Shown: positions 41,787 to 49,959 of the stretch, piece by piece
Layout: each line of letters starts with the position of its first letter
Numbering within the stretch: the first letter of the stretch is position 1
NCBI GenBank assembly: GCA_963706885.1
Contig: CAVPNX010000007.1
Coordinates: 62,001 to 126,000, forward strand
DNA: 64,000 nt
Reading direction: 5' to 3'
From: Prado023 sp963706885
GTDB taxonomy: Bacteria; Actinomycetota; Actinomycetes; S36-B12; CAIYMF01
Notes under the pieces: model-generated
Database searches by the model: none
The model's input: only the letters and a program-made list of their open reading frames with translations
What the model was told of the DNA's origin: nothing
Made by a program: the position numbers and the translations under genes

Positions 41787-42908
41787 TTAGGCCGGGGGTC
41801 CGACATCGCCGGCCGAACGGGCGAGGGCCGGCGACCCCTCGCGCCGCAGGCTGGCCACCGTGTCGGGAACGGTCCCGAAGCGGGCGAGGGCGATGGCCAG
41901 CTCCGTGATCTCCCCGGTGTCCGGTCGGCGCCTGCCCAGGGCTCGTGCGACCCGCTCGACCGCGGACGGGGCGGGGGGCTCCGGCGGGAAGCCCACACCC
42001 TCCTGGCCCACCCAGGCCAGCTGCTCGGACGTGGGCTTGTAGCCGGATCCCACCCACCGACCCAGCAGCTGCGCGGCACCGGGCACCGAGATCCCCCAGT
42101 CCCCTGCCACGGCGTGGGCCTCCTGCGGGTGGTACCCGGCCATGGACAGGCGCACGATGTCTGCCCGACGGGTCCCCGTGGCCAGCCAGCAGCGTCGAGC
42201 CTGAGGGTGGGTGCGGTCCAGGGCGGTCTGGGTCCACGCGACCCACTCCGCCATGGCCGGATCTGTCGACCCTCGAGCTGTGGACGCCACCCAGGCGACA
42301 TCCGCGCCTGCGTGGGCGATGGCGATCACCAGCCCGACAGTGGCCCCCGCGAGTCCAGCTGTCTCCAGCTCATCGCGCACGGCCCGCACCCAGCGTGGGT
42401 GCAGGCCGACGGCCCAGGCTCCTTCGAACAGCGGGTCGCCGCACCCCTCAGGAGGTCCGGGATCCGCGGCTGCGCCGATCCCGGCAACCAGGTCGCGCAG
42501 GTGGCGCCGCGGCGCGCCGGTCGCCGCGGCGACGTGGGGGATGTCCCGGAAGTGGGACGCGGCGACCGCTGCCCCCTCGAGCCCACGATCGGGGCAGCAC
42601 GGAAGGCTCCCGTCGAGCCCGAACCAGGTGGCGCCCCGGTCCGGCGAGCAGCCGAGGAGTCCCGTGCTGCGCGTTGCACGCTCCCACCACATCCGGAACC
42701 CGGGCATGACCGCGCGCAGGGTCGGGATGCAGGAGACCCCGCCCCCGAACGCTGCCGCGATCTGCTCCAGGCCCTCGTCGTGTGGGGTCTGCACCGACCA
42801 GTCCTCGGTGATCAGAACCGGGTGCCGCGTGGGCCGGGCACCCGGAGATGCCCGGCAGGGGAACGTGACCTCCAGCGGGAGGGCCAGTCCGGTCGCGGCG
42901 TCTCCCAT
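41787..42908 (-). CDS. Unknown protein, first gene of the MoxR/VWA operon
   Basis: This 373-residue protein resembles no family I recognise. It has no signal peptide or membrane helix. It contains several Cys (GGVSCIPTL, LLGCSPDRG, LPCCPDRG, EGCGDPLFEG) that could bind metal, Trp-rich stretches, and a helical C-terminal half. It includes AGYHPQEAHAVAGDWGISVPGAAQLLGRWV, which could be a helix-turn-helix-like region, and ends with a Pro-rich linker and a helical tail. GGAGGAGGGCCC precedes the ATG at 42908. The operon position suggests it is the client or adaptor of the MoxR/VWA pair. Confidence 0.7.
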   Translation of the reverse strand: MGDAATGLALPLEVTFPCRASPGARPTRHPVLITEDWSVQTPHDEGLEQIAAAFGGGVSCIPTLRAVMPGFRMWWERATRSTGLLGCSPDRGATWFGLDGSLPCCPDRGLEGAAVAASHFRDIPHVAAATGAPRRHLRDLVAGIGAAADPGPPEGCGDPLFEGAWAVGLHPRWVRAVRDELETAGLAGATVGLVIAIAHAGADVAWVASTARGSTDPAMAEWVAWTQTALDRTHPQARRCWLATGTRRADIVRLSMAGYHPQEAHAVAGDWGISVPGAAQLLGRWVGSGYKPTSEQLAWVGQEGVGFPPEPPAPSAVERVARALGRRRPDTGEITELAIALARFGTVPDTVASLRREGSPALARSAGDVGPPA

Positions 42909-43096
42909 GGGCCCTCCTCCTCGGTGCTACCAGCCGGAACCGTAGAGCCGGGGTCCGACAACGCCGGGAGAGATGCCCTGGCCGCCTGCGGGGCTGGGAT
43001 CCCGTCGACGCCGGCTGCGCCTCCCGCTGCGGCATCATTGGCGCCTCCACCCGCGCGCCACCCACCCGGGTCTCGCCTCCGGGGGCTCGGCTCCGA

Positions 43097-43102
43097 TAGC
43101 GT
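43097..43102 (+). promoter_or_regulatory. Leaderless-type -10 element of the GT2 gene
   Basis: TAGCGT ends seven bases before the ATG at 43110, identical in hexamer to the purine nucleoside phosphorylase promoter. Confidence 0.5.
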
Positions 43103-43109
43103 CGCGGGC

Positions 43110-44141
43110 ATGGCCGAACCCGCAGCGTCAGCGTGGCCGGATGGTGTGTCCGTGGTCATGCCGGTGCTCAACGAGGAGCGGCACCTGACCCACGCGGTGA
43201 CCGGGATCCTGACCCAGGACTGGGCGGGCCTGCTGGAGATCGTCCTGGCGCTGGGACCGTCGACCGACCGCACCGACGAGGTGGCCCGCCGCCTGCAGGC
43301 GATCGACGACCGCATCGTCCTGGTGCCCAATCCGAGCGGGCGGACCCCCGCGGGGCTGAACGCCGCCATCCGGGCCTCGCACTACGAGGTGGTCGTCCGG
43401 GTCGACGGGCACGCGATCCTCCCCGACGACTACGTGTCGACAGCGGTGGAGACCCTGGTGCGCACGGGTGCGGACAACGTCGGCGGGATCATGCAGGCCG
43501 AGGGCGAGACCCCCTTCGAGCAGGCGGTGGCCCGGGCCATGACCTCGCCGCTGGGGGTCGGCGCCGCACCGTTCCACGTCGGTGGTGGGGAGGGGGAGGC
43601 CGAGACCGTCTACCTCGGGTGCTTCCGCAAGTCGGCACTGCAGCGAGTCGGAGGGTACGACGAGACCTTCCTGCGGGCCCAGGACTGGGAGATGAACCAC
43701 CGGATCCGCGAGACCGGGGGGCTCGTGTGGTTCAACCCGGCGCTGGTGGTCACCTACCGACCGCGTCCCGACGCCTCCTCGCTGGCCGGCCAGTACTTCC
43801 ACTACGGGCGGTGGCGCCGCGAGGTGATGCGCCGGCACCCGCAGACCGCGTCGCGAGCCTCGGCGCTTCGTTACTTCGCACCGCCCACAGCAGTCGTCGG
43901 CGTGGTCGCCGGAACGGCAGCGGGGCTCGTCGGATCCACCGTCGGCCCGCGTGCGCTGCGGATCGGCTGGCTCGCCCCCGTGGGCTACCTGGCCCTGATC
44001 GGCGTCGGGGCGGCCGTGACCGGGCGCGGGCTGCCCCCGGCCGCGCACGCCCGGCTGCCCCTGGTCTACGCCACGATGCACGGTGCCTGGGGCACCGGCT
44101 TCCTGACCTCGCCGCCCGGACTGCGCGAGCTCGAGGCGTGA
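43110..44141 (+). CDS. Family 2 glycosyltransferase with C-terminal membrane helices
   Basis: The 343-residue protein has a GT-A domain: VSVVMPVLNEERHL at the N-terminus, VVRVDGHAILPDDY (DXD-like VDGH) near 95, and FLRAQDWEMNHRIRETG near 190, the ED-type catalytic block with QDWE. After residue 240 two or three hydrophobic segments follow, suggesting membrane attachment. It resembles succinoglycan ExoA-type transferases. It starts a run of three surface-polymer genes with 15 bases to the next. Confidence 0.88.
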   Translation: MAEPAASAWPDGVSVVMPVLNEERHLTHAVTGILTQDWAGLLEIVLALGPSTDRTDEVARRLQAIDDRIVLVPNPSGRTPAGLNAAIRASHYEVVVRVDGHAILPDDYVSTAVETLVRTGADNVGGIMQAEGETPFEQAVARAMTSPLGVGAAPFHVGGGEGEAETVYLGCFRKSALQRVGGYDETFLRAQDWEMNHRIRETGGLVWFNPALVVTYRPRPDASSLAGQYFHYGRWRREVMRRHPQTASRASALRYFAPPTAVVGVVAGTAAGLVGSTVGPRALRIGWLAPVGYLALIGVGAAVTGRGLPPAAHARLPLVYATMHGAWGTGFLTSPPGLRELEA

Positions 44142-44156
44142 GGGCGCTCGTCCGAC

Positions 44157-44978
44157 ATGCCTGAATCACCGGATCGCCCGGCCCGACCCACGATCGCCGA
44201 GCTGCGGGAGGTCACACAGCCACCGGCCGTGCGTGGACGGAAGAACTCCGAGCACTGGGTCGCCGACGTGTACCTGCGCCGCATCTCGCCCTACCTGACG
44301 CGAGCGCTGCTGCCCACCGGCGTCTCGGCCAACACCGTCACGTGGTTCATGATCATCACCGGTGCCTCGGCCGGCCTGGCCCTGCTGATCCCGGGGATCC
44401 CGGGGGCCCTGCTGGCCCTCCTGCTCGGCCAGATGCAGATGCTCTGGGACTGCAGCGATGGGGAGGTCGCCCGCTGGCGGGGCACGTTCTCCCCGGCCGG
44501 GACCTTCCTGGACAAGATCGGGCACTACACGGCCGAGTCGGTGATCCCCGTGTGCCTCGGGATCCGCGCTGCCGGATCGGACTTCTCGTGGACCACGCCC
44601 GGCGGGTACGCGTACGCGGGAGCGATCCTCGCGGTGCTGATCATGTTCAACAAGGCGCTCAACGACATGGTCCACGTGTCCCGGGCGTTCGCAGGCCTGC
44701 CCCGGCTGGAGGACGTGGCGGGGGTCGGCACGCCGACCAGTTCCGGGCTGGCGCGGGTGCGCCGCCTGGTGCGGTACTTCCCGTTCAACCGGATCTTCCA
44801 CTCGGTGGAGATGACCATCCTCGTGTTCATCGCGGCTCTCGGCGACGTGCTGGTGGGGGGACTGGCCGTCACGCAGGCCCTGGTCCTGATCATGCTGGGG
44901 CTTGCCGTGGTCACCGTCGTCGGCCATGTCCTGGCCATCCTGTCCTCGACCAAGCTCGCGGCGGCGGACCACGGATGA
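44157..44978 (+). CDS. CDP-alcohol phosphatidyltransferase family membrane protein
   Basis: The 273-residue membrane protein has about six helices. The family motif reads DCSDGEVARWRGTFSPAGTFLDKIGHY near residues 101-127. It follows DxxDGxxAR...GxxxDxxxD but has His in place of the last, catalytic Asp. Related enzymes transfer a CDP-linked alcohol to a phosphate or inositol-type acceptor. In this locus a role in lipid carrier or polymer priming is plausible. An N-terminal cytosolic extension of about 50 residues (LREVTQPPAVRGRKNSEHW) precedes the first helix. The stop overlaps the next start (ATGA). Confidence 0.83.
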   Translation: MPESPDRPARPTIAELREVTQPPAVRGRKNSEHWVADVYLRRISPYLTRALLPTGVSANTVTWFMIITGASAGLALLIPGIPGALLALLLGQMQMLWDCSDGEVARWRGTFSPAGTFLDKIGHYTAESVIPVCLGIRAAGSDFSWTTPGGYAYAGAILAVLIMFNKALNDMVHVSRAFAGLPRLEDVAGVGTPTSSGLARVRRLVRYFPFNRIFHSVEMTILVFIAALGDVLVGGLAVTQALVLIMLGLAVVTVVGHVLAILSSTKLAAADHG

Positions 44979-45511
44979 CCCCTGGCGGCGAGGGACCGGG
45001 CGTGCGGGGAGTCCTGCGTCGCGCGGCTGTTGCCGAGGCCGTGGCCGGGTTCCGACGGCTGCCGGTGGACCCGGGACTTGTCCTCTACGAGTCCTTCGCC
45101 GGGAACGGCATGCTCTGCAACCCTGAGGCGGTGTACCGGGCCCTGCGTGCGGACGGACGGTTCGACCACCTCCGGCACGTGTGGGTCCTCGATGACCCGG
45201 CTCGGCACCCCTCGGTCATGCGGGAGCTCACGGGAGATGACCGGGTCAGCGTGGTGACCCGTCGGACTTCGGCCTACTTCCGGTCCCTGGCGACCGCCGG
45301 GTACCTGGTCAACAACTCGACCTTCCCCACCGAGTTCGCCAAGCGCCCGGAGCAGGTCTATGTCAACACCTGGCATGGAACGCCGCTCAAGCGGATGGGC
45401 TACGACATCCCGAGTGGGACCCAGGGGGGCCAGACGTCGGCAACGGCACGGGGAACGTCGTCCGCAACTTCCTGCAGGCGGACTTCCTGGTCAGCGCGAG
45501 CCCCTTCATGA
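44975..45511 (+). CDS. N-terminal fragment of a frameshifted glycerophosphotransferase-glycosyltransferase fusion
   Basis: This frame (178 residues) gives the first part of a CDP-glycerol glycerophosphotransferase: LVLYESFAGNGMLCNPEAVY and VNTWHGTPLKRMGYDIPSGTQGG, with the catalytic-base His block. It then leaves frame in a run of six G (45424-45429) and ends at TGA 45509-45511. Seven G would restore PDVGNGTGNVVRNFLQADFL and join it to the next frame. The stop overlaps the next start as ATGA, so the two parts might still be translated in series. The start overlaps the preceding gene by four bases. Confidence 0.8.
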   Translation: MTPGGEGPGVRGVLRRAAVAEAVAGFRRLPVDPGLVLYESFAGNGMLCNPEAVYRALRADGRFDHLRHVWVLDDPARHPSVMRELTGDDRVSVVTRRTSAYFRSLATAGYLVNNSTFPTEFAKRPEQVYVNTWHGTPLKRMGYDIPSGTQGGQTSATARGTSSATSCRRTSWSARAPS

Positions 45512-47460
45512 CCGATCAGATGTATGCGCGGGCCTACAAGCTGGGCAATCTCCACCCCGGATTGGTGATCGAGGAGGGATACCCACGGATCGACCGTCAG
45601 GCGGTCGGTCGGGCGCAGGCCCGCGAGATCATCTCCGGTTGGCAGGGACCTCTGGGCCCCGGGCGCGTCGTGCTGTATGCGCCGACGTGGCGTGGCGAGT
45701 CGTTCCACGATCCCCGCGATGACTCGCAAGCCCTCGTCGAGGATGTCCGACGCCTGTCCCAGCGCCTGGGCGACGGGTGGGAGGTCCGGGTCAAGGTCCA
45801 CCAGGCGGTGTATGCCGCAGCCCGTCGGCTTCCCGGTCTCCAGGACGCCCTCATCGACAACGACATCCCCACGAACGTGGTCCTGGCAGCAGTGGACGTC
45901 CTCGTCGCGGACTACTCGAGCATCATCGTGGACTTCCTCCCCCTTGACCGACCGATCGTTGTCTTTGCGCCGGACAGCGCCGACTACGGCCAGGTCCGGG
46001 GCCTCTACGAGCCTGCCCCCGGGTGGCCCGGCCCGGTCGTGACCGACATCGACGAGGTCGCTGCCGTGGTCGCGCAGACGGGAAGTGGTAGCGCCGCCGA
46101 CCCGGCATCCAGCCATCGCTCGGCCCGTCAGGAATGGCGTGACCAGCTCTGCCCCCGGGAGGACGGGCGGGCCAGCCAGCGGCTGGTGGACGTCGTCTTC
46201 GCGGGCATTCGCGAGGGCCACAACCTCGTGGACCTGTCCTCGGACGGGCGGCCGCGGATCCTGATGTACCTCGGCGAGCTCAAGCCCAACGGGATGACGA
46301 CCTCCGCCCTGAACCTCCTGCGAGCCATCGACCACACCCGCTACGACGTGACCGCGCTCTACCCGTACACCAGCGATCCCGACCGGGTCCGTGCGGCCGC
46401 CTCCATCGACCCCTACGTCCGCAGGATCCCCCGGATCGGGGGCATGGCCGGGTCGGCAGCGGCCCAACTGGCCCGGCAGGTCCTGCAACGTCGGGGCGTC
46501 GCTGGGCGCCGCGACACGACCCCCCTGGCTCGGTCCTTCCGCATCGAGTGGGAGCGGTGCTTCGGCCAGGCCGAGTTCGACTGCGTCATCGACTTCGCCG
46601 GGTACTCCCCGTTCTGGTCCCTGTTGCTCCTGCACGCCCGCGCACCGAGAAGGGCGATCTGGCTGCACAACGACATGGTGGCCGACTCCAAGCGGGAGGT
46701 CGAGGGCAAGCAGCCGCTGCGACGGAACCTGGAGGCCGTCTTCTCGACCTACCGCTTCTTTGACAGCCTGGTCTCGGTGTCCCCCGCACTGCGGGACGTC
46801 AACCGTGAGCGCCTTGCCCAGTACGCCCCCGCGGAGCGGTTCACGTACGCGGTCAACGTGGTGGACGCCGACTCCGTCCGGGCCCGTTCCGATGACCAGG
46901 CGGCCTGGCAGCTGCCGCCCGCCGCCGAGGGAACGATCACGTTCCTCACTGCGGGTCGGCTGTCGAGTGCGAAGAACTTCCCCCGGATGGTGGCGGCATT
47001 CGCCCGGGTGCACGAGGAGCACCCGCGCACCCGCCTCGTGATCCTGGGCGAGGGCCCCGATCGGGCTGCCATCGAGGCCCAGGTCGAAGGCCTCGGGGTG
47101 GCCGACTGCGTCCTGCTCGCGGGCCACCAACCCAATCCGTTCCCCGCCATGGCCGCCAGTGACTGCTTCGTCATGAGCAGCGACCACGAGGGTCAGCCCA
47201 TGGTGATCCTCGAGGCCCTCGTCCTGGGGGTTCCGGTCGTCACGACGCGTTTCGCCAGCGTTGACTCCGCCCTCCCCGCCGGGCAGGGCCTCATCGTGGA
47301 CTGCAGCGTCGACGGGGTTGTCGAGGGCATGCGGGCATTCCTCCGCGGTGAGGTGCCCAGGCCGCACTTCGAAGCAGCGGCCTACAACCGGCAGGCGGTT
47401 GCGCAGTTCCTCCGCGCGGTCGGACTCGCTGCCGTCGAGGAGGAGGACCGACGGACCTGA
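45508..47460 (+). CDS. C-terminal fragment: glycerophosphotransferase domain end plus GT4 glycosyltransferase
   Basis: The 650 residues hold two parts. First comes the remainder of the glycerophosphotransferase: VVLYAPTWRGESF near 55, VLVADYSSIIVDFLPLDRPIVVF near 130. A full GT4 domain follows from about 250: ILMYLGELKPNGMTTSALNLL, LTAGRLSSAKNFPRMV near 490, and the donor-site block SSDHEGQPMVILEALVLGVPVV near 555. With the upstream fragment the intact protein would have about 828 residues. It is a bifunctional enzyme that could both add glycerol phosphate and glycosylate. Without residues before 45508 the transferase domain lacks its catalytic-base His, but the GT4 domain is complete. Confidence 0.82.
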   Translation: MTDQMYARAYKLGNLHPGLVIEEGYPRIDRQAVGRAQAREIISGWQGPLGPGRVVLYAPTWRGESFHDPRDDSQALVEDVRRLSQRLGDGWEVRVKVHQAVYAAARRLPGLQDALIDNDIPTNVVLAAVDVLVADYSSIIVDFLPLDRPIVVFAPDSADYGQVRGLYEPAPGWPGPVVTDIDEVAAVVAQTGSGSAADPASSHRSARQEWRDQLCPREDGRASQRLVDVVFAGIREGHNLVDLSSDGRPRILMYLGELKPNGMTTSALNLLRAIDHTRYDVTALYPYTSDPDRVRAAASIDPYVRRIPRIGGMAGSAAAQLARQVLQRRGVAGRRDTTPLARSFRIEWERCFGQAEFDCVIDFAGYSPFWSLLLLHARAPRRAIWLHNDMVADSKREVEGKQPLRRNLEAVFSTYRFFDSLVSVSPALRDVNRERLAQYAPAERFTYAVNVVDADSVRARSDDQAAWQLPPAAEGTITFLTAGRLSSAKNFPRMVAAFARVHEEHPRTRLVILGEGPDRAAIEAQVEGLGVADCVLLAGHQPNPFPAMAASDCFVMSSDHEGQPMVILEALVLGVPVVTTRFASVDSALPAGQGLIVDCSVDGVVEGMRAFLRGEVPRPHFEAAAYNRQAVAQFLRAVGLAAVEEEDRRT

Positions 47461-47474
47461 CGGACGCGCTGGTG

Positions 47475-48815
47475 CTACGAGCCTTCTGCGGTCGCCGGTG
47501 GACCGATTGTGCGCGTGGCGAGATCAGCCGCCCGCTGCTGCGTGGCGTGAACCTGCTGCGCGCCGTACTCGACGATCTCAGCCGTCGCCTCGATGAAGCG
47601 ACGCATGCTCGCCCCTTTGCTGACGTCACCGAAGTGGCGTGCGATCCAGTACGCCCGCTGTCCTGCGAGCGTGTCGTCGTCCAGGGCCCGTGCGACCAGC
47701 TCCGCCGCGTGGCCGGCGTCAGCCGCCGCCAGCCGGTAGCAGGCGGACAGGAAGCTGTTGTGAACTCCAACAGTGGCCTCAGTGGCCGGGAGGGTGACGA
47801 CCAGGGGCTTGCCCGTGACCAACCAGTCGAAGGCCATGGCGGAGTTGTCCACGATGGCCACCGCCGACTCGGCGATCTGGTCGTCAAGGCCGGCGAGGCG
47901 TCGATGACGTGCCGCGGGCGGCCCTGTGGTTGCGTGGCGTTCGTTCGGCCGATCAGGTCGCGAAGCCGGCGGTCGGCCCTCCGGTAGGACTCCGAGAGAC
48001 TGCCCGTCATGGGATGCGGGCGGTAGATGACCCGGTATCCGGCGCTGATGAGACTGCTGACCACACCGACCCCATGGGATTCGACGGACCCGTAGGCCAT
48101 GGAGGGCCGGTCCCCCTCGTACGTCGGCGCGTACAACACGGTCGGGACCTGGCTCTCGCAGCTGCGATCGGGCGGGAGGAAGTCCAACTGCGGGCGGCCG
48201 ATCTGGCGCGTCCGCTCCGCGGGGTCGTAGTTCGGCAGCGCAGCCAGGATCCGGTCGTGTGCCGCCTGGCCGGCGATGAAGGCGAAATCGTAGGCGCGCA
48301 GCTGGCCGCTGGCCATGTAGATCTTCTCGCTCTCGCCGTGCGAGATGAACACGTGCATGGCGCGCCCATAGCGCATCACCTGGAAGTTGCGGGCCCAGTG
48401 GTTGACGTAGAGGACGACACGTGGGATCGATCGTCTCCATGTAGCCCTCGAGGTCGCGCGTGTTGCGCAGGTACTCGACAGGCAGGGAGCACTCCCCGGT
48501 GATGATGCGGGCCGCGGTGGCGCTGCGCACGGAGATCGCGACCGGCATGTGCCGGTGCAGCTCGGTCAGCGGCTGGTACCACTGGCGGACCTGGTACATC
48601 GAGGTCAGGGGGTCGTCGTCGGCGAAGTGCAGCATGACCGTGGCAGTGGCGTGGGAGCTCGGGTACCGGCGAAGGCTGCGTCGGTCCTGGGAGTCGCGCG
48701 CAGCTGACCTGAGGCGGCGGGACTCGTTGCGGGCTAGGTTGCGTGCCACGAGGCCAGCCTTCACAAGCGGCACAGTAGTCCAGGAGGGGTGGAGGACGCC
48801 CGTGCCCTCGGTCAC
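47475..48815 (-). CDS. CDP-glycerol glycerophosphotransferase-like gene with two compensating frameshifts
   Basis: The frame from GTG 48815 is open for 446 codons, but only its ends are family-like (N-terminal VMLHFADDDPLTSMYQVRQW; C-terminal AESAVAIVDNSAMAFDWLVTGKPLVV). Between about 48425 and 47895 the homologous protein lies in another frame: FISHGESEKIYMASGQLRAYDF, GRPQLDFLPPD and VPTVLYAPTYEGDRPS. These segments match the intact paralogue at 57317-58639 closely. One extra base near 48425 and one missing near 47895 cancel, leaving a full-length product whose central 177 residues are scrambled. As written it would be non-functional. Confidence 0.8.
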   Translation of the reverse strand: MTEGTGVLHPSWTTVPLVKAGLVARNLARNESRRLRSAARDSQDRRSLRRYPSSHATATVMLHFADDDPLTSMYQVRQWYQPLTELHRHMPVAISVRSATAARIITGECSLPVEYLRNTRDLEGYMETIDPTCRPLRQPLGPQLPGDALWARHARVHLARREREDLHGQRPAARLRFRLHRRPGGTRPDPGCAAELRPRGADAPDRPPAVGLPPARSQLREPGPDRVVRADVRGGPALHGLRVRRIPWGRCGQQSHQRRIPGHLPPASHDGQSLGVLPEGRPPASRPDRPNERHATTGPPAARHRRLAGLDDQIAESAVAIVDNSAMAFDWLVTGKPLVVTLPATEATVGVHNSFLSACYRLAAADAGHAAELVARALDDDTLAGQRAYWIARHFGDVSKGASMRRFIEATAEIVEYGAQQVHATQQRAADLATRTIGPPATAEGS

Positions 48816-48950
48816 CGCCGGTCCGCGAGTGCAGGCGTACTTGCTGTCAGGCCCGCGCGCACGGGATCATCTGGTGGTGTGCGTCGCGGTCGCACATGTC
48901 CTCCAGCCCAGAATCGGGCTTCTGCTCGCTGATCCGACGAGGTGGTGCAC

Positions 48951-49826
48951 ATGACCGTGGGTGCGGTGCCCCACTTCGGTGTCGTGGTGCTCACCATGGG
49001 CCAGCGCCCGGACGACCTGCGGCGTGGGCTGGAGTCCGTGCTGGCGCAGCAGGGGGTCACCACCGACATCGTGGTCGTGGGCAACGGCTGGGTCCCGGTC
49101 GACCTGCCCGCCGGCGTCCGCGGCCACGCCCTGCCGGAGAACGTGGGGATCCCCGCGGGGCGCAACGCCGGCGTTCCCGAGGTGTCCGGCGACCTGATCT
49201 TCTTCCTCGACGATGACGCCTCACTGGCCACACCCGACACCTTGGCCCGGTTCGCGGCCCTCTTCGCCGCGCGTCCGGAGGTGGGGCTGATCCAGCCGCG
49301 CGTGGTGGACCCCACCGGACGCCCGGCACCGGGTCGTTGGGTCCCCCGGCTGCGCACCGGCGACCCCGCCGAGCCCGGCCCGGCCACGTCCCTCTGGGAG
49401 GGTGCGGTGGCCATCCGGCGGCAGCTCTTCGACGAGGTCGGGGGCTGGCCGGGGCTCTTCTTCTACGCCCACGAGGGCATCGAGCTGTGCTGGCGGGTCT
49501 GGGACACCGGGCACGTGCCCTGGTACGCCGGCGACATCGTGATCCACCACCCGGTGATCGACCCGCGCCGGCACGCCGAGTTCTGGCACATGAACGCCCG
49601 CAACCGCGTTCTGCTGGCACGACGGAACCTGCCGGCGGTGCTGCGCCCGGTCTACACCGGCACCTGGGCGGCGATCACGGCGGCGCGGGTGCGCGACAAG
49701 GAGGCCCGCGGGGCCTGGTGGGACGGGTTCCGGGAGGGCTGGCGGATGGACCCGGGCGATCGTCGGCCGATGCACTGGTCGACCGTGTGGGCGATGGCCC
49801 GGGCGGGTCGTCCGCCGGTGGTATGA
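48951..49826 (+). CDS. Family 2 glycosyltransferase (rhamnosyltransferase-like)
   Basis: The 291-residue GT-A enzyme starts VVVLTMGQRPDDLRRGLESVL. It has ENVGIPAGRNAG near 65, the DXD motif FFLDDDASL near 85, and a C-terminal LFFYAHEGIELCWRVWDTGH block where the Glu likely acts as base. No transmembrane helix is evident. The ATG at 48951 is preferred over two in-frame GTG codons just upstream because GAGG is eight bases away. It is divergent from the frameshifted glycerophosphotransferase gene. Its product probably decorates the surface polymer with a deoxyhexose, but the sugar is unknown. Confidence 0.86.
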   Translation: MTVGAVPHFGVVVLTMGQRPDDLRRGLESVLAQQGVTTDIVVVGNGWVPVDLPAGVRGHALPENVGIPAGRNAGVPEVSGDLIFFLDDDASLATPDTLARFAALFAARPEVGLIQPRVVDPTGRPAPGRWVPRLRTGDPAEPGPATSLWEGAVAIRRQLFDEVGGWPGLFFYAHEGIELCWRVWDTGHVPWYAGDIVIHHPVIDPRRHAEFWHMNARNRVLLARRNLPAVLRPVYTGTWAAITAARVRDKEARGAWWDGFREGWRMDPGDRRPMHWSTVWAMARAGRPPVV

Positions 49827-49940
49827 GGTCCGCGTCCTCCCGATGCCCGGGCTCCTGGAGTCCAACTCCAAGCCTCGGGTGGGCACCTCGTGGACCGCTG
49901 CGTCGCGGCGCGGACGGGCCGTCCACAAGTCCACCGCAGC

Positions 49941-49955
49941 CACTTGCGATGTCGC
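49941..49955. repeat. Left copy of 15-bp direct repeat flanking the IS element
   Basis: CACTTGCGATGTCGC here is repeated exactly at 51385-51399 beyond the right end. Target duplications up to about this length are known for IS481-type elements. Four bases (CATG) separate it from the recognisable left inverted repeat. Confidence 0.65.
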
Positions 49956-49959
49956 CATG

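Noticed and set aside
49827..49940. A small gene between the GT2 gene and the IS element
   Set aside because: No start with ribosome site and no coding pattern. The segment looks like spacer DNA.
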